Assembly: GCF_003149455.1 (NCBI RefSeq)
Contig: NZ_QFFK01000004.1
Span: forward strand, 62,001-126,000
Direction: 5' to 3'
Length of the DNA: 64,000 bases
DNA from: Chitinophaga deserti
GTDB lineage: Bacteria > Bacteroidota > Bacteroidia > Chitinophagales > Chitinophagaceae
Below the pieces are notes generated by a model. The model had not been told where the DNA came from, did no database searches, and was given only the letters and a program-made list of their open reading frames with translations. This document shows, piece after piece, positions 1 through 8,760 of the stretch; positions within the stretch are counted from its first letter, which is position 1, and every line of letters begins with the position of its first letter. Both the position numbers and the translations under genes were made by a program.

Positions 1-455
1 CATATGGAGCCGCTGAGGGTGTACAGGGAAACATGGATGGCCTGTTGCCAGGTAAGGCTTTCAGCCATGACGGATACCATCACGAGGAGGCCCCCCACGC
101 CGATGTTGCCGCCACGGTTGCCGTAAATGAGCAGCATACTGTAAAAGAAGCTGCAAAGGCCTACCCAAACCACGAGTGCCGGGGTGTAGGGCAGGAGCAG
201 GCCCGTGCCGAGGGCGGTGAGGAATATCAGGATGGTGCTGATAATCAGTCCGTTCCGCTTATGAATAATAGTGCCGGGAACATCCGCCAGGGCGGTGCAG
301 AGGGCACCCATGGAGATGGCGATACCTGTGGTGAGGTGGCCGCTAAGACCGAAAATAAGGGAGGGAACAACCACGCTCAGTGTAGTGCGCAGGCCGTTGC
401 TGAAATGGTAACTAAAAATAAAGGCTTTCGCTTCTTTGGTCCAACGTTCTTGCAT
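1..455 (-). CDS. FUSC-family inner-membrane protein, N-terminal part
   Basis: This is the first 151 codons of a gene that runs off the left edge of the window. The start is ATG at 455-453, which lies 6 nt after an exact TAATTTTG promoter box. The visible part has a short charged N-terminus (MQERWTKEAKAF) and then alternating hydrophobic segments, with a motif GHLTTGIAISMGALCTALAD and later GNRGGNIGVGG. This matches the N-terminal membrane half of FUSC/YccS-type proteins, which are linked to efflux of aromatic acids and related compounds. The cytoplasmic half lies outside the window, so substrate and completeness cannot be judged. Confidence 0.72.
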   Translation of the reverse strand, partial: MQERWTKEAKAFIFSYHFSNGLRTTLSVVVPSLIFGLSGHLTTGIAISMGALCTALADVPGTIIHKRNGLIISTILIFLTALGTGLLLPYTPALVVWVGLCSFFYSMLLIYGNRGGNIGVGGLLVMVSVMAESLTWQQAIHVSLYTLSGSI

Positions 456-461
456 TGCGGG

Positions 462-469
462 CAAAATTA
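462..469 (-). promoter_or_regulatory. -7 promoter box (TAATTTTG) for the FUSC gene
   Basis: An exact match to the Bacteroidota -7 element TAnnTTTG on the minus strand. Only six bases (CCCGCA) separate it from the ATG at 455, so the transcript is probably leaderless or nearly so. Confidence 0.65.
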
Positions 470-586
470 CGAATAATGCTGGCATCCCCTACGGGAGAAT
501 GGGCAGTCAGTATCGATTCGATTGTGAGCGTATTTTGTTCGTTATCAGTAAGATAGTGTATATTGATTACAATTGCAGTGCATAAA

Positions 587-620
587 TTATCCCCATGTGT
601 GTATAAATTCCTTATCCACA
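587..620. promoter_or_regulatory. Cluster of three DnaA-box-like 9-mers
   Basis: Within 34 bp there are TTATCCCCA (587-595, plus), TGTGTATAA (598-606, which is TTATACACA on the minus strand and fits TTWTNCACA) and TTATCCACA (612-620, plus, the exact classical DnaA box). They sit in the non-coding gap of about 380 bp between the FUSC gene and smc, in an A+T-rich stretch. The rest of the gap shows only the smc promoter. This could be a DnaA-responsive control region or part of a replication-related site. No dnaA gene is in the window. Confidence 0.45.
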
Positions 621-735
621 TTATAGGGTTTGCAACTAACTTACTGTGAATTGATCGAATGCCCCGGATGCCATATCTGAAAACCGCCGCCACGGCAGGC
701 AACCCCGCTCAGTGCTGGAATCAGCAGAATTCGAT

Positions 736-743
736 TATCTTTG
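736..743 (+). promoter_or_regulatory. -7 promoter box (TATCTTTG) for smc
   Basis: Exact TAnnTTTG match. Transcription would begin near 750, which excludes the in-frame ATG at 712 as the start of smc and leaves an 80-nt leader before the GTG at 832. Confidence 0.6.
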
Positions 744-831
744 GCGGCCAAATCATGGCGGAGGAATGTTCCGGGGGAATGCAATTCCGGGGGATTTCCG
801 ATCCATCTTTTTCATTCGTAATCCGACAAAT

Positions 832-3800
832 GTGCGTTTAAAAACATTAGAGATCAAAGGTTTCAAAAGTTTTGCGGACAAAACCGTACTGCATTTCGAC
901 GAAGGCGTGACTGGTGTTATTGGCCCGAACGGCTGTGGAAAGAGTAATATTATTGACTCTATCCGCTGGGTAATCGGCGAACACAAGATCTCTAACCTCC
1001 GTTCCGAAAACCAGGCCGGCCTCGTCTTCAACGGCTCGCGTACCCGCTCCGCAAGCGGTATGGCGGAAGTGAGCCTCACTTTCGAAAACACCAAGAACGT
1101 ACTGCCCACCGAGTTCACCACGGTTACGATCACACGCAAATTCTACAAAAACGGCGATTCGGAATACCGTCTCAACGATGTAGCCTGCCGCCTGAAAGAT
1201 ATCCATAACCTCTTCATGGACACCGGTGTTTCCACAGACTCCTACGCTATTATCGAGCTGGGGATGGTGGACGACATTATCAAAGACAAGGAGAACTCCC
1301 GCCGCCGCATGCTGGAACAGGCTGCCGGCATCTCCATTTACAAAACCCGTAAAAAAGAGGCTAAATCCAAACTGGACGCCACCGAAGGCGACCTTAACCG
1401 TATTGAGGATCTCCTCTTTGAGATCAATAACAACCTCAAAACCCTCGAAAGCCAGGCCCGCAAAGCAGAACGCTATTACGAGATCAAGAAAGACTATAAA
1501 GAAGCCAGTATAGAGCTCGCCAAAGCTGCACTGGAAGGTTTTAACATCACCTTCCGCGACCTTACCGAGCAGCAACAGCAGGAAACCGACCGCAAAATGG
1601 CCCTCGAAGCCGAGATATCGACAGACGAGGCCGCCGTGGAGCAGGATAAACTGCACTTCGTTGCCAAAGAACGCGAACTCCAGGTGCTGCAACGCGCCTT
1701 CAACGAACTGGTATCCACTATCAGAACGAAGGAGAACGATAAAAACCTCGCCTCCCAGCAACTCACCTACCTCCGCGAAAGGGAAAAAGGCATCGCCGAC
1801 TTCCTGAACAATGCGGAAGGGCAACTGAACGGCCTCACCGAATCCATCGCCTTCACCGAAACGCAGGTGGCTGATGAAGCCGAAGTATTCGAATCCATGC
1901 AGGACGAGCTGGAAACCCTGAAGGAAATGGTTGACGAGAAGAAAGACCATTTCGCAGAAAAGAAACTCCACCTCGAGAACCTCCGCCGCGATCAGCAGCA
2001 ATGGCAGCGCCAGCAGTTTGAAGCGGAAAAGAAAGTGGCCGTAGCCGATACCTCCGTTCAGAACCTTCAGCGCGGCATTCAGCAACTGCAGGAGGAGAAA
2101 ACAAACCGCCAGGCACAGATCCAGCAGCTGGAAGAAGAGAAAACCACCCTGCAGGACTCTTTAGAGAATGCCAAAGAAGAACTGGAAGACATGATTGCCT
2201 TCCAGGAAGAAACCAAAGGCAAGATCCTCGCCACGCAGGGAGAAATAGAAGGCCTGCGCGACAAGCTGGTAGATGAAAACAGGAAGCTCGATTCCCGCAA
2301 GAATGAATACGACCTGCTCAAATCGCTGGTAGACAGTCTGGAAGGCTACCCCGAATCCATCAAGTTCCTCAAGAAGAACAATGAATGGAACAATAAGGCA
2401 CCCATCCTTTCCGATATATTTTTCTGTAAGGAAGATTACCGCACCTGCATCGAAAACCTGCTGGAGCCGTATCTGAACTACTATGTGGTAAATAATGCCG
2501 AGGAAGCCATTCAGGCCATCCGCCTGCTCGACGGCAATAAGAAAGGCAAGGCCAACTTCTTCATCCTCGATCAGTTCAACCACCAGGCAGGCAGCCTCTT
2601 TACGCCTCCGGGTACCATACCCGCGCTGGATGTGGTGGAAATTGATGAGAAGTATAAAGGATTGGGTAACTACCTCCTCGGTAAAGTTTTCGTAGCAGAA
2701 AACCTCACCGCCATCAATTTCAGCGAGCTTCCCGAACAGGATGTGCTCATTACCGAGAAATCGGGTAAGATGCACCGCGGTAAGTACAGCATGAACGGTG
2801 GTTCCGTAGGCCTGTTCGAAGGTAAGAAACTGGGCCGCGCCAAGAACCTCGAGAAGCTGGATGCAGAGATCCGCGAACTGGAAACTGCCGTGGGCAGCCT
2901 GAAAGCACAGCTGCAGGCTAAGCACGACGAAGTACTGGGGTATAACAGTCAGCTGAACGAAAACAAGATCAACGCAGCCCGTGAGCGCGTCAATCAACTG
3001 AATAATCAACTTTTCGGCCTGCAAAACCGGATCGAGAACTTCCATCACCTCATTGAGACGGGTAACAAACGCCTCGCTGAAATGGATGCCTCCCTCGCCG
3101 CCAACGAGCAATCCATCTCCACCGTGCGTGATGAACTGGACGGCCTGAACGAGCGGGTGCACGGTTTGCAGGATAGCATCGTGGCTGCTGAGAAATCCAG
3201 CATGGAAGCAGAGCAGCAGTTTAACCAGGCCAGCGTACAGTATAATAACCAGAACCTCCAGCATACACGCCAGCAAAGCAAAGTGCAGGCACTGCGGCAG
3301 GAGCTGGAATTCAAGCGCAAGCAACTGTCTGACCTCCATGTGCAGATCGAAAGCAACCGCAAACAGCAGGAAGATACCGCAGGTAACATCGCCGCTGCGG
3401 AAGACAGGCTCACCACTTCTGAAGACGGACTGATAGAACTGTTCCGCCGCCGCGAAGAAGAAGAGAAAGCCGTAAACGAAAAAGATCAGGAATATTATAA
3501 CTTCCGTAACCACCTCCAGGAACTGGAAAGCGTGCTCCGCTCCAAGCAGAAAACGCGCGATATGCTCGATCAGCAGCTAAACCAGATCAAAGACAAGGTA
3601 AACGAGCTGAAGCTGCAGCTGGCCTCTATGAAGGAACGCCTCAGCGTGGAGTTTAAAGTGAACCTCGATGAGATACTGGATGAAGACCGCACCGGCACGC
3701 AACCTGTGGAAGAGCTGCAGGCCAATGCGGAAAGACTGAAGAAGCGCCTCGAGAACATGGGTGAGATTAACCCTACCGCCATTGAAGCTTATACCGAGAT

Positions 3801-4362
3801 GAAGAAGCGGTACGAGTTTATCCTCGAACAGAAGAACGACCTGGTAAGCGCCAAGGAATCACTGCTGGCTACTATCCAGGAAGTGGAATCCACCGCTAAC
3901 CAGAAGTTCCTCGACACGTTCAACCAGGTAAAGGAAAACTTCATCCGCGTATTTAAAGCGCTGTTTACGGAAGAAGACCAGTGTGATATGATCCTGAACG
4001 ACCCTACCAACCTGGCGGATACCGGTATCGAGATCATCGCAAAGCCTAAAGGTAAACGTCCTGCTGCCATCACACAGCTGTCGGGCGGGGAGAAGACCCT
4101 TACCGCTACGGCCCTGCTGTTCGCTATTTACCTCATCAAGCCCGCGCCGTTCTGTATCCTCGATGAGGTGGACGCTCCGCTGGATGATGCCAACGTGGGT
4201 AAATTCACCAACATGATCCGCAAATTCTCCGATAACTCACAGTTTATCATCGTAACGCACAACAAGCAAACGATGGCGGCGGTAGACGTGATTTACGGGG
4301 TAACCATGCAGGAGCCCGGTGTGAGCAAGCTGGTACCGGTAGACTTCCGGAGCCTCAATTAA
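832..4362 (+). CDS. smc: Chromosome segregation SMC ATPase
   Basis: This is a 1176-residue SMC protein, the ATPase core of the SMC-Scp complex that compacts and helps segregate the chromosome. The N-terminal Walker A is GPNGCGKS (about residues 31-38). Two long coiled-coil arms rich in Glu, Gln and Lys flank a hinge near residues 505-660. The C-terminal head has the signature LSGGEKTLTATALL (about 1083) and a Walker B FCILDEVDAPLDD (about 1106). I chose GTG at 832 because it gives VRLKTLEIKGFKSF, the usual beginning of the family. In-frame ATGs at 712 and 766 would add residues with no family counterpart. The length is normal for bacterial SMC. Confidence 0.96.
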   Translation: MRLKTLEIKGFKSFADKTVLHFDEGVTGVIGPNGCGKSNIIDSIRWVIGEHKISNLRSENQAGLVFNGSRTRSASGMAEVSLTFENTKNVLPTEFTTVTITRKFYKNGDSEYRLNDVACRLKDIHNLFMDTGVSTDSYAIIELGMVDDIIKDKENSRRRMLEQAAGISIYKTRKKEAKSKLDATEGDLNRIEDLLFEINNNLKTLESQARKAERYYEIKKDYKEASIELAKAALEGFNITFRDLTEQQQQETDRKMALEAEISTDEAAVEQDKLHFVAKERELQVLQRAFNELVSTIRTKENDKNLASQQLTYLREREKGIADFLNNAEGQLNGLTESIAFTETQVADEAEVFESMQDELETLKEMVDEKKDHFAEKKLHLENLRRDQQQWQRQQFEAEKKVAVADTSVQNLQRGIQQLQEEKTNRQAQIQQLEEEKTTLQDSLENAKEELEDMIAFQEETKGKILATQGEIEGLRDKLVDENRKLDSRKNEYDLLKSLVDSLEGYPESIKFLKKNNEWNNKAPILSDIFFCKEDYRTCIENLLEPYLNYYVVNNAEEAIQAIRLLDGNKKGKANFFILDQFNHQAGSLFTPPGTIPALDVVEIDEKYKGLGNYLLGKVFVAENLTAINFSELPEQDVLITEKSGKMHRGKYSMNGGSVGLFEGKKLGRAKNLEKLDAEIRELETAVGSLKAQLQAKHDEVLGYNSQLNENKINAARERVNQLNNQLFGLQNRIENFHHLIETGNKRLAEMDASLAANEQSISTVRDELDGLNERVHGLQDSIVAAEKSSMEAEQQFNQASVQYNNQNLQHTRQQSKVQALRQELEFKRKQLSDLHVQIESNRKQQEDTAGNIAAAEDRLTTSEDGLIELFRRREEEEKAVNEKDQEYYNFRNHLQELESVLRSKQKTRDMLDQQLNQIKDKVNELKLQLASMKERLSVEFKVNLDEILDEDRTGTQPVEELQANAERLKKRLENMGEINPTAIEAYTEMKKRYEFILEQKNDLVSAKESLLATIQEVESTANQKFLDTFNQVKENFIRVFKALFTEEDQCDMILNDPTNLADTGIEIIAKPKGKRPAAITQLSGGEKTLTATALLFAIYLIKPAPFCILDEVDAPLDDANVGKFTNMIRKFSDNSQFIIVTHNKQTMAAVDVIYGVTMQEPGVSKLVPVDFRSLN

Positions 4363-4385
4363 CGATTACTGCGAATTAAAAATAA

Positions 4386-4418
4386 CAACAGGCGCTTCCA
4401 TACCGGGAGCGCCTGTTG
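4386..4418 (+). terminator. Hairpin after smc
   Basis: CAACAGGCGCT and AGCGCCTGTTG form an 11-bp stem with an 11-base loop starting 24 bp after the smc stop. The T-rich tail is weak (gccgtttaattt), so termination is probable but not certain. Confidence 0.6.
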
Positions 4419-4489
4419 CCGTTTAATTTCAAGGCCTGAAACAGCCGTATCCGGCACAAAGATTGTACCCCAACCCCCAAACCGGGTAC

Positions 4490-5953
4490 ATGAACTTACA
4501 GCCGAAAGATGAATTGACGGAGCAGGAGGTAGCGAAAGGCCTGAGAAAGGTGGTATGGGACGGGTTGTTTTCGGAAGCGATGACAACGCTGACGGGTGGT
4601 GCGTTCATCATTGCCATGGCGCTGCTGCTGGATGCCAACAACCTGCAGCTGGGGTTAATCGCAGCCCTGCCTACTATGGTAAATATGTTCCAGCTGATCT
4701 CCGTGTGGCTGGTGCGGCAGTTCAACAACCGGCGGGCCATTACCGTAATATGCTCCCTGCTTGCTCGCTTTCCCCTGGTGCTGGTGGGATTGGTACCCAT
4801 TCTCTTTCCCGGATATCTTACCCTCGAACTGCTAATTCCCGTGCTGTTCTTCTACTACCTGTCCGGCGCAATAGCCGGCGCCAGCTGGAATTCCTGGATG
4901 AAAGACCTTATCCCCGACAATCAGCTGGGCGCATTCTTTGGCAGGCGCAGTTCGCTCATGCAAACACTCAACGTGGTACTGAGCCTGTTACTGGCATTGG
5001 GGCTCGATTTTATGAAAGACTTTTACCCCGGATGGGAGCTGCAGAGCTATGGAGCCATGTTTGTGCTGGCGGGAGTATCAGGAATTATTGGCTCTTCCAT
5101 GCTGGCAACCACGCCTGAGCCGAAGAAAATAATGCCGCGGGAAAACATCTTTGTCATGCTCCGCCGCCCCCTGCGCGATCCCAATTTCAGAAGGTTGCTG
5201 GTGTTCAACTCCGCCTGGGTGTTTGCGGTGAATATCGCTTCGCCGTTCTTCAATGTGTTTATGATGAAAAGCATGGGGCTGCCATTGTCTTACATCATTG
5301 GATTCACCATCCTGAGCCAGGTGAGCAGTATCCTCACCATCCGCGTGTGGGGCAAGTTTGCGGACCGGTATAGTAACAAGACGATCATCGCCATCGGGGC
5401 GCCGTTATATATCATTTGTCTGCTCGCCTGGTGCTTCGTAGGTATCTACACCTCCCTGTGGCCCAACCTGCTGTTACTGGGGCTAATTCATATCCTGATG
5501 GGCTTGTCGAATGCGGGGATCAACCTCAGTCTTACAAACATCGGCCTGAAGCTGGCGCCCACGGCAGATGCCATCATCTATCTTTCTGCAAAGAACATTA
5601 TTACGGCCGTCTTTTCCGCTCTTGCTCCGCTGGCAGGTGGTTTACTGGCCGATTATTTCACGGGCCGTCACCTGAAAGTGGAAGCGGAATTAGGTGGCCC
5701 GCGCTGGACGAAATCCCTCCATATCATAGAGCTGCAGGACTGGAATTTCCTTTTCCTCTTTGGTGCATTGCTGGGTTTTTTGGCGGTGAACCTGTTAGGT
5801 AAAGTAAAAGAACAGGGAGAAGTAGAGAAGGATGTGGTGGTGCGTATTATGCGAAGCTCCCTGCGCAATAACCTGAAGGATAACTTCGTGACGGGCAGCC
5901 TCATGAACGGATACACGCAGCTGAAAGATGTGTTCAGGAGGAAGTTTTTCTGA
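4490..5953 (+). CDS. MFS transporter
   Basis: A 487-residue integral membrane protein with about twelve hydrophobic segments. A central loop rich in charged residues (TPEPKKIMPRENIF, then LRRPLRDPNFRRLL) separates two six-helix halves, the usual plan of the major facilitator superfamily. A loop motif GAFFGRRSSL after the fourth helix resembles the MFS loop signature, and GKFADRYSNK appears in the matching place of the second half. I chose ATG 4490 over the TTG at 4463. The substrate cannot be read from the sequence. The C-terminal tail of about 55 polar residues is longer than usual. Confidence 0.85.
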   Translation: MNLQPKDELTEQEVAKGLRKVVWDGLFSEAMTTLTGGAFIIAMALLLDANNLQLGLIAALPTMVNMFQLISVWLVRQFNNRRAITVICSLLARFPLVLVGLVPILFPGYLTLELLIPVLFFYYLSGAIAGASWNSWMKDLIPDNQLGAFFGRRSSLMQTLNVVLSLLLALGLDFMKDFYPGWELQSYGAMFVLAGVSGIIGSSMLATTPEPKKIMPRENIFVMLRRPLRDPNFRRLLVFNSAWVFAVNIASPFFNVFMMKSMGLPLSYIIGFTILSQVSSILTIRVWGKFADRYSNKTIIAIGAPLYIICLLAWCFVGIYTSLWPNLLLLGLIHILMGLSNAGINLSLTNIGLKLAPTADAIIYLSAKNIITAVFSALAPLAGGLLADYFTGRHLKVEAELGGPRWTKSLHIIELQDWNFLFLFGALLGFLAVNLLGKVKEQGEVEKDVVVRIMRSSLRNNLKDNFVTGSLMNGYTQLKDVFRRKFF

Positions 5954-5975
5954 GTATGCTAATTGAATTTTTCCA

Positions 5976-6015
5976 CCTGCTACATTCCGGTAATAAAAGT
6001 ACCGGTTCCAGCAGG
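5976..6015 (+). other. Two-tier hairpin in the gap after the MFS gene
   Basis: CCTGCT (5976-5981) pairs with AGCAGG (6010-6015), and inside it CCGGTA (5987-5992) pairs with TACCGG (6000-6005). No T tract follows, so it is not a typical intrinsic terminator. It lies in the 514-bp gap 5954-6467, which also contains the repeat at 6141-6208 and a promoter at 6388 and is otherwise without recognisable content. Confidence 0.5.
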
Positions 6016-6140
6016 ATCGGATAACCGCTGATCAATTTTTACATCGTTTTACTTTTCCATACTAACTGAAGGAGGGAAAGATATGTGCTGTTAAAATCAT
6101 ATCAGAAACGCCCATTTCATCCTTCAAGCACTGTTCAGTA

Positions 6141-6208
6141 ATCCTTCAGTCATCCTTCAGTTAAGCATTATCCTTCCCTAAGGGACCACTGAAGGATGAC
6201 TGAAGGAT
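6141..6208. repeat. Perfect 21-bp inverted repeat built from 11-bp tandem units
   Basis: The left arm 6141-6161 and right arm 6188-6208 are exact reverse complements over 21 bp. Each arm is two copies of an 11-bp unit (ATCCTTCAGTC, with the final base varying). The 26-bp loop contains a further small inverted repeat (TCCCT A AGGGA, 6174-6184), and partial copies of the unit lie upstream near 6119 and 6065. No transposase or coding sequence is associated with it. Confidence 0.8.
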
Positions 6209-6387
6209 GGTAGAACAATTAATTCATTTTGAATCAGTTATAAAACGGGCAAATAAAGCAGTTTTGATAGTTTATTAACCCTATAATGCAGTGCGCCCAC
6301 AGTTACCTGTCTCCCGTCTTCAACAACACAGCTTACCATTGATACTGTTGTTACCCTGCTGCATCGCTCATTTGCCCTTTAGCGCTG

Positions 6388-6395
6388 TATATTTG
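6388..6395 (+). promoter_or_regulatory. -7 promoter box (TATATTTG)
   Basis: Exact TAnnTTTG match 72 bp before the ATG at 6468. It shows that the open frame upstream of 6400 is not translated and supports the lipoprotein start. Confidence 0.55.
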
Positions 6396-6467
6396 CCTGT
6401 TACTTCAAATTTTGACTATAGGGGCAGGATTTGTATATTATCGGCTAAATACAATCGATTTCTAAGC

Positions 6468-8756
6468 ATGCAGGGAGGCTTTCATTCAAAGGTTAGTTGG
6501 TTTATAGGAATAACCCTCATATTAGGGGCGCTGGCAGCCTGCCAGCAAAACGGGAAAGGCGGGAAGGATGATTCCCTCGCCATGCGCAGGGATTTTGCAG
6601 AAAGCCCCGTGCTTTCACCTGCGGAAGCCCTCAAAGCTTTCCGGACTGAAGAAGGGTTTCAAGTCCGGCTCGTAGCCGCAGAACCTCAGGTAATAGTACC
6701 CGTAGCCATGACCTTCGATGAACGTGGCCGCATGTGGGTCGCGGAAATGACAGGCTATATGCCCGATACCTCCGGTACGGGTGAAGATATTCCTAACGGA
6801 AAAATCGTGATCCTCGAAGATACCAATGGCGACGGTTCTGCCGATATCCGCACCATCTTCCTCGACTCCCTTATACTCCCCCGTGCACTTTGCTTAGTAG
6901 GTAACGGGCTGCTGGTAGCAGAACCGCCCCGAATGTGGTATGTTGAGATCAACGGTGATAAGCCCGGCCGTAAAACCCTCGTGGATTCCCTCTATACAGA
7001 AGGCGGCAATGTGGAGCATCAGCCCAACGGTTTGTTCCGGGCCATGGATAACTGGATCTACTCCGCCAAATCCTCCAAGCGCTACCGCCTGCAAAACGGC
7101 AAATGGCTGAAGGAAGAAACCCACTTCCGCGGGCAATGGGGCATTACGCAGGACGATCAGGGAAGACTTTACTTCAACAACAACTCCGAGAACCTGCTGG
7201 GCGACTACTTCTCCCCGGGCCTCGGCCGCATTAACTCCAACCAGCGCCGCGTGGCGGGATTCGATGAAAACATCGTACCCGATAACCGTACATATCCCAT
7301 CCGCCCGACTCCGGGTGTGAACCGCGGGTATATGAAAGGGGTGCTGGACGATAGTTTGCGCCTCGTCAATTTCACCGCCGCCTGCGGTCCCGTAATTTAC
7401 AGGGATAACTTCTTCGGGGAAGGCTATAATGGCAACGCCTTCGTGGCAGAGCCATCCGCCAATCTCATCAAACGCAACATCCTGCAAGATAGCAGTGTGT
7501 TTGTACGCGGTAAGCAGGCTTATCAGGGAAAAGAATTCCTGGCCAGTACAGATGAGCGCTTCCGGCCCGTAAACCTTTATACCGGGCCCGATGGCGCGCT
7601 TTATGTACTGGATATGTACCGCGGCATCATCCAGCACAAAACTTACCTCACGCCTTATCTAAAAAACGAGATCGGGATGCGCGGATTAACCGATCCGCTT
7701 AACTGCGGCCGCATCTACCGCATCTTCCCGGAAAACAAAAAGCCGGAAACCTTCCGCCTCAGTAACGATCCTGCTACATGGGTAGCCGCGCTGGATCATC
7801 ATAACGGCTGGATCCGCGACAAAGCACAGCAAATGCTGACAGATTTAGGCAAATCTGATATGGTTCCTCAACTCCGTGCGCGTTTGCAACAACCGGGCAT
7901 TGGACGCATCCATGCCATGTGGGCACTGGAAGGACTGCAAGCCCTCACCGCAGCCGACCTTCTGCCGCTGCTGGATGTAATAGACCCGCAATTGTGCAGG
8001 CAGGCCCTGGCAGCAGTGCCTTCCGTACTCAACGCCGCTAATGTGGCACTGCTGCGCACCAGACTGGCCGAAGTTGCAACTACGGAACAAACCGCCGCTA
8101 TGGCAGCCTATGTGCTGCCATACCTCGCCAAATACGATGCTGCAGGGGCACAAACCATCCTCAGCACTATATGGAAACAATTCCCGAACGATAAGATCGT
8201 GGCGGATGCGGTAATCAGTAATGTGAAAGACAGGGAACAGGCATTGCTGACTGCAATTATCACCTGGAGCAGCGATACGAATCTGGTAGTACGCCGCAGA
8301 CTGGAGAAAGTACTGGTGGATATCACCAATCACCGCAAGGCACGGCTCGATGAAGCCCTTGTACGTGAATACCCCCGCGGTAATCTTCTGTTTAAAACCA
8401 TCTGTCAAACCTGCCATGGAGCAGATGGCGATGGCATCCAATCGCTCGCTCCGCCACTCAATCACTCTGAGCTGGTTACGGGAAAGAAAGAACGCCTCAT
8501 CGCCATCGTGCTATATGGACTCACCGGTCCGGTGCAGGTGAATGGTAAAGTGTATAAATCTCCCGAGATCAATGGCGATATGCCGGGCATTGCCAGCAAC
8601 GACGAGTTCTCTGATGGCGACATCGCCCAGCTCCTCAGCTTCATCCGCAATGCGTGGAGCAACAAAGCGGATAAAGTGACGGAAGGCGATGTACAGGCCG
8701 TTCGCAGAAAGTACAAAGGCCGTCAGAAGTCGTTTACCATGGAGGAGCTGCAGTAA
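6468..8756 (+). CDS. Lipoprotein with dehydrogenase-type propeller, HEAT-like repeats and cytochrome c
   Basis: A 762-residue exported lipoprotein. The signal peptide ends in LGALAAC with the lipid-bearing Cys at residue 25. Residues of about 60-430 resemble the propeller of PVC-type membrane-bound dehydrogenases (DUF7133/sorbosone-dehydrogenase-like), with motifs such as VPVAMTFDERGRMWVAEM and PDGALYVLDMYRGIIQH. Residues of about 430-600 are Ala/Leu-rich helical repeats like HEAT. The C-terminus carries one haem c site CQTCH (646-650) with a downstream Met-rich segment. It probably oxidises a sugar or alcohol in the periplasm and passes electrons to the haem. No partner gene is adjacent. Confidence 0.82.
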   Translation: MQGGFHSKVSWFIGITLILGALAACQQNGKGGKDDSLAMRRDFAESPVLSPAEALKAFRTEEGFQVRLVAAEPQVIVPVAMTFDERGRMWVAEMTGYMPDTSGTGEDIPNGKIVILEDTNGDGSADIRTIFLDSLILPRALCLVGNGLLVAEPPRMWYVEINGDKPGRKTLVDSLYTEGGNVEHQPNGLFRAMDNWIYSAKSSKRYRLQNGKWLKEETHFRGQWGITQDDQGRLYFNNNSENLLGDYFSPGLGRINSNQRRVAGFDENIVPDNRTYPIRPTPGVNRGYMKGVLDDSLRLVNFTAACGPVIYRDNFFGEGYNGNAFVAEPSANLIKRNILQDSSVFVRGKQAYQGKEFLASTDERFRPVNLYTGPDGALYVLDMYRGIIQHKTYLTPYLKNEIGMRGLTDPLNCGRIYRIFPENKKPETFRLSNDPATWVAALDHHNGWIRDKAQQMLTDLGKSDMVPQLRARLQQPGIGRIHAMWALEGLQALTAADLLPLLDVIDPQLCRQALAAVPSVLNAANVALLRTRLAEVATTEQTAAMAAYVLPYLAKYDAAGAQTILSTIWKQFPNDKIVADAVISNVKDREQALLTAIITWSSDTNLVVRRRLEKVLVDITNHRKARLDEALVREYPRGNLLFKTICQTCHGADGDGIQSLAPPLNHSELVTGKKERLIAIVLYGLTGPVQVNGKVYKSPEINGDMPGIASNDEFSDGDIAQLLSFIRNAWSNKADKVTEGDVQAVRRKYKGRQKSFTMEELQ

Positions 8757-8760
8757 TTAC

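Noticed and set aside
1..476. Plus-strand open frame of 147 codons at the left edge
   Set aside because: Its composition (many His, Glu and Gly) is that of a shadow; the minus frame encodes a convincing FUSC membrane protein with a promoter at its start.
847..3513. Long open frames on the minus strand across smc (412 and 450 codons)
   Set aside because: They mirror the codon-position bias of smc, have no recognisable domains, and the plus-strand frame is a complete SMC protein.
6141..6208. CRISPR or insertion-sequence end
   Set aside because: Units are 11 bp without spacers, and no cas or transposase gene lies nearby.
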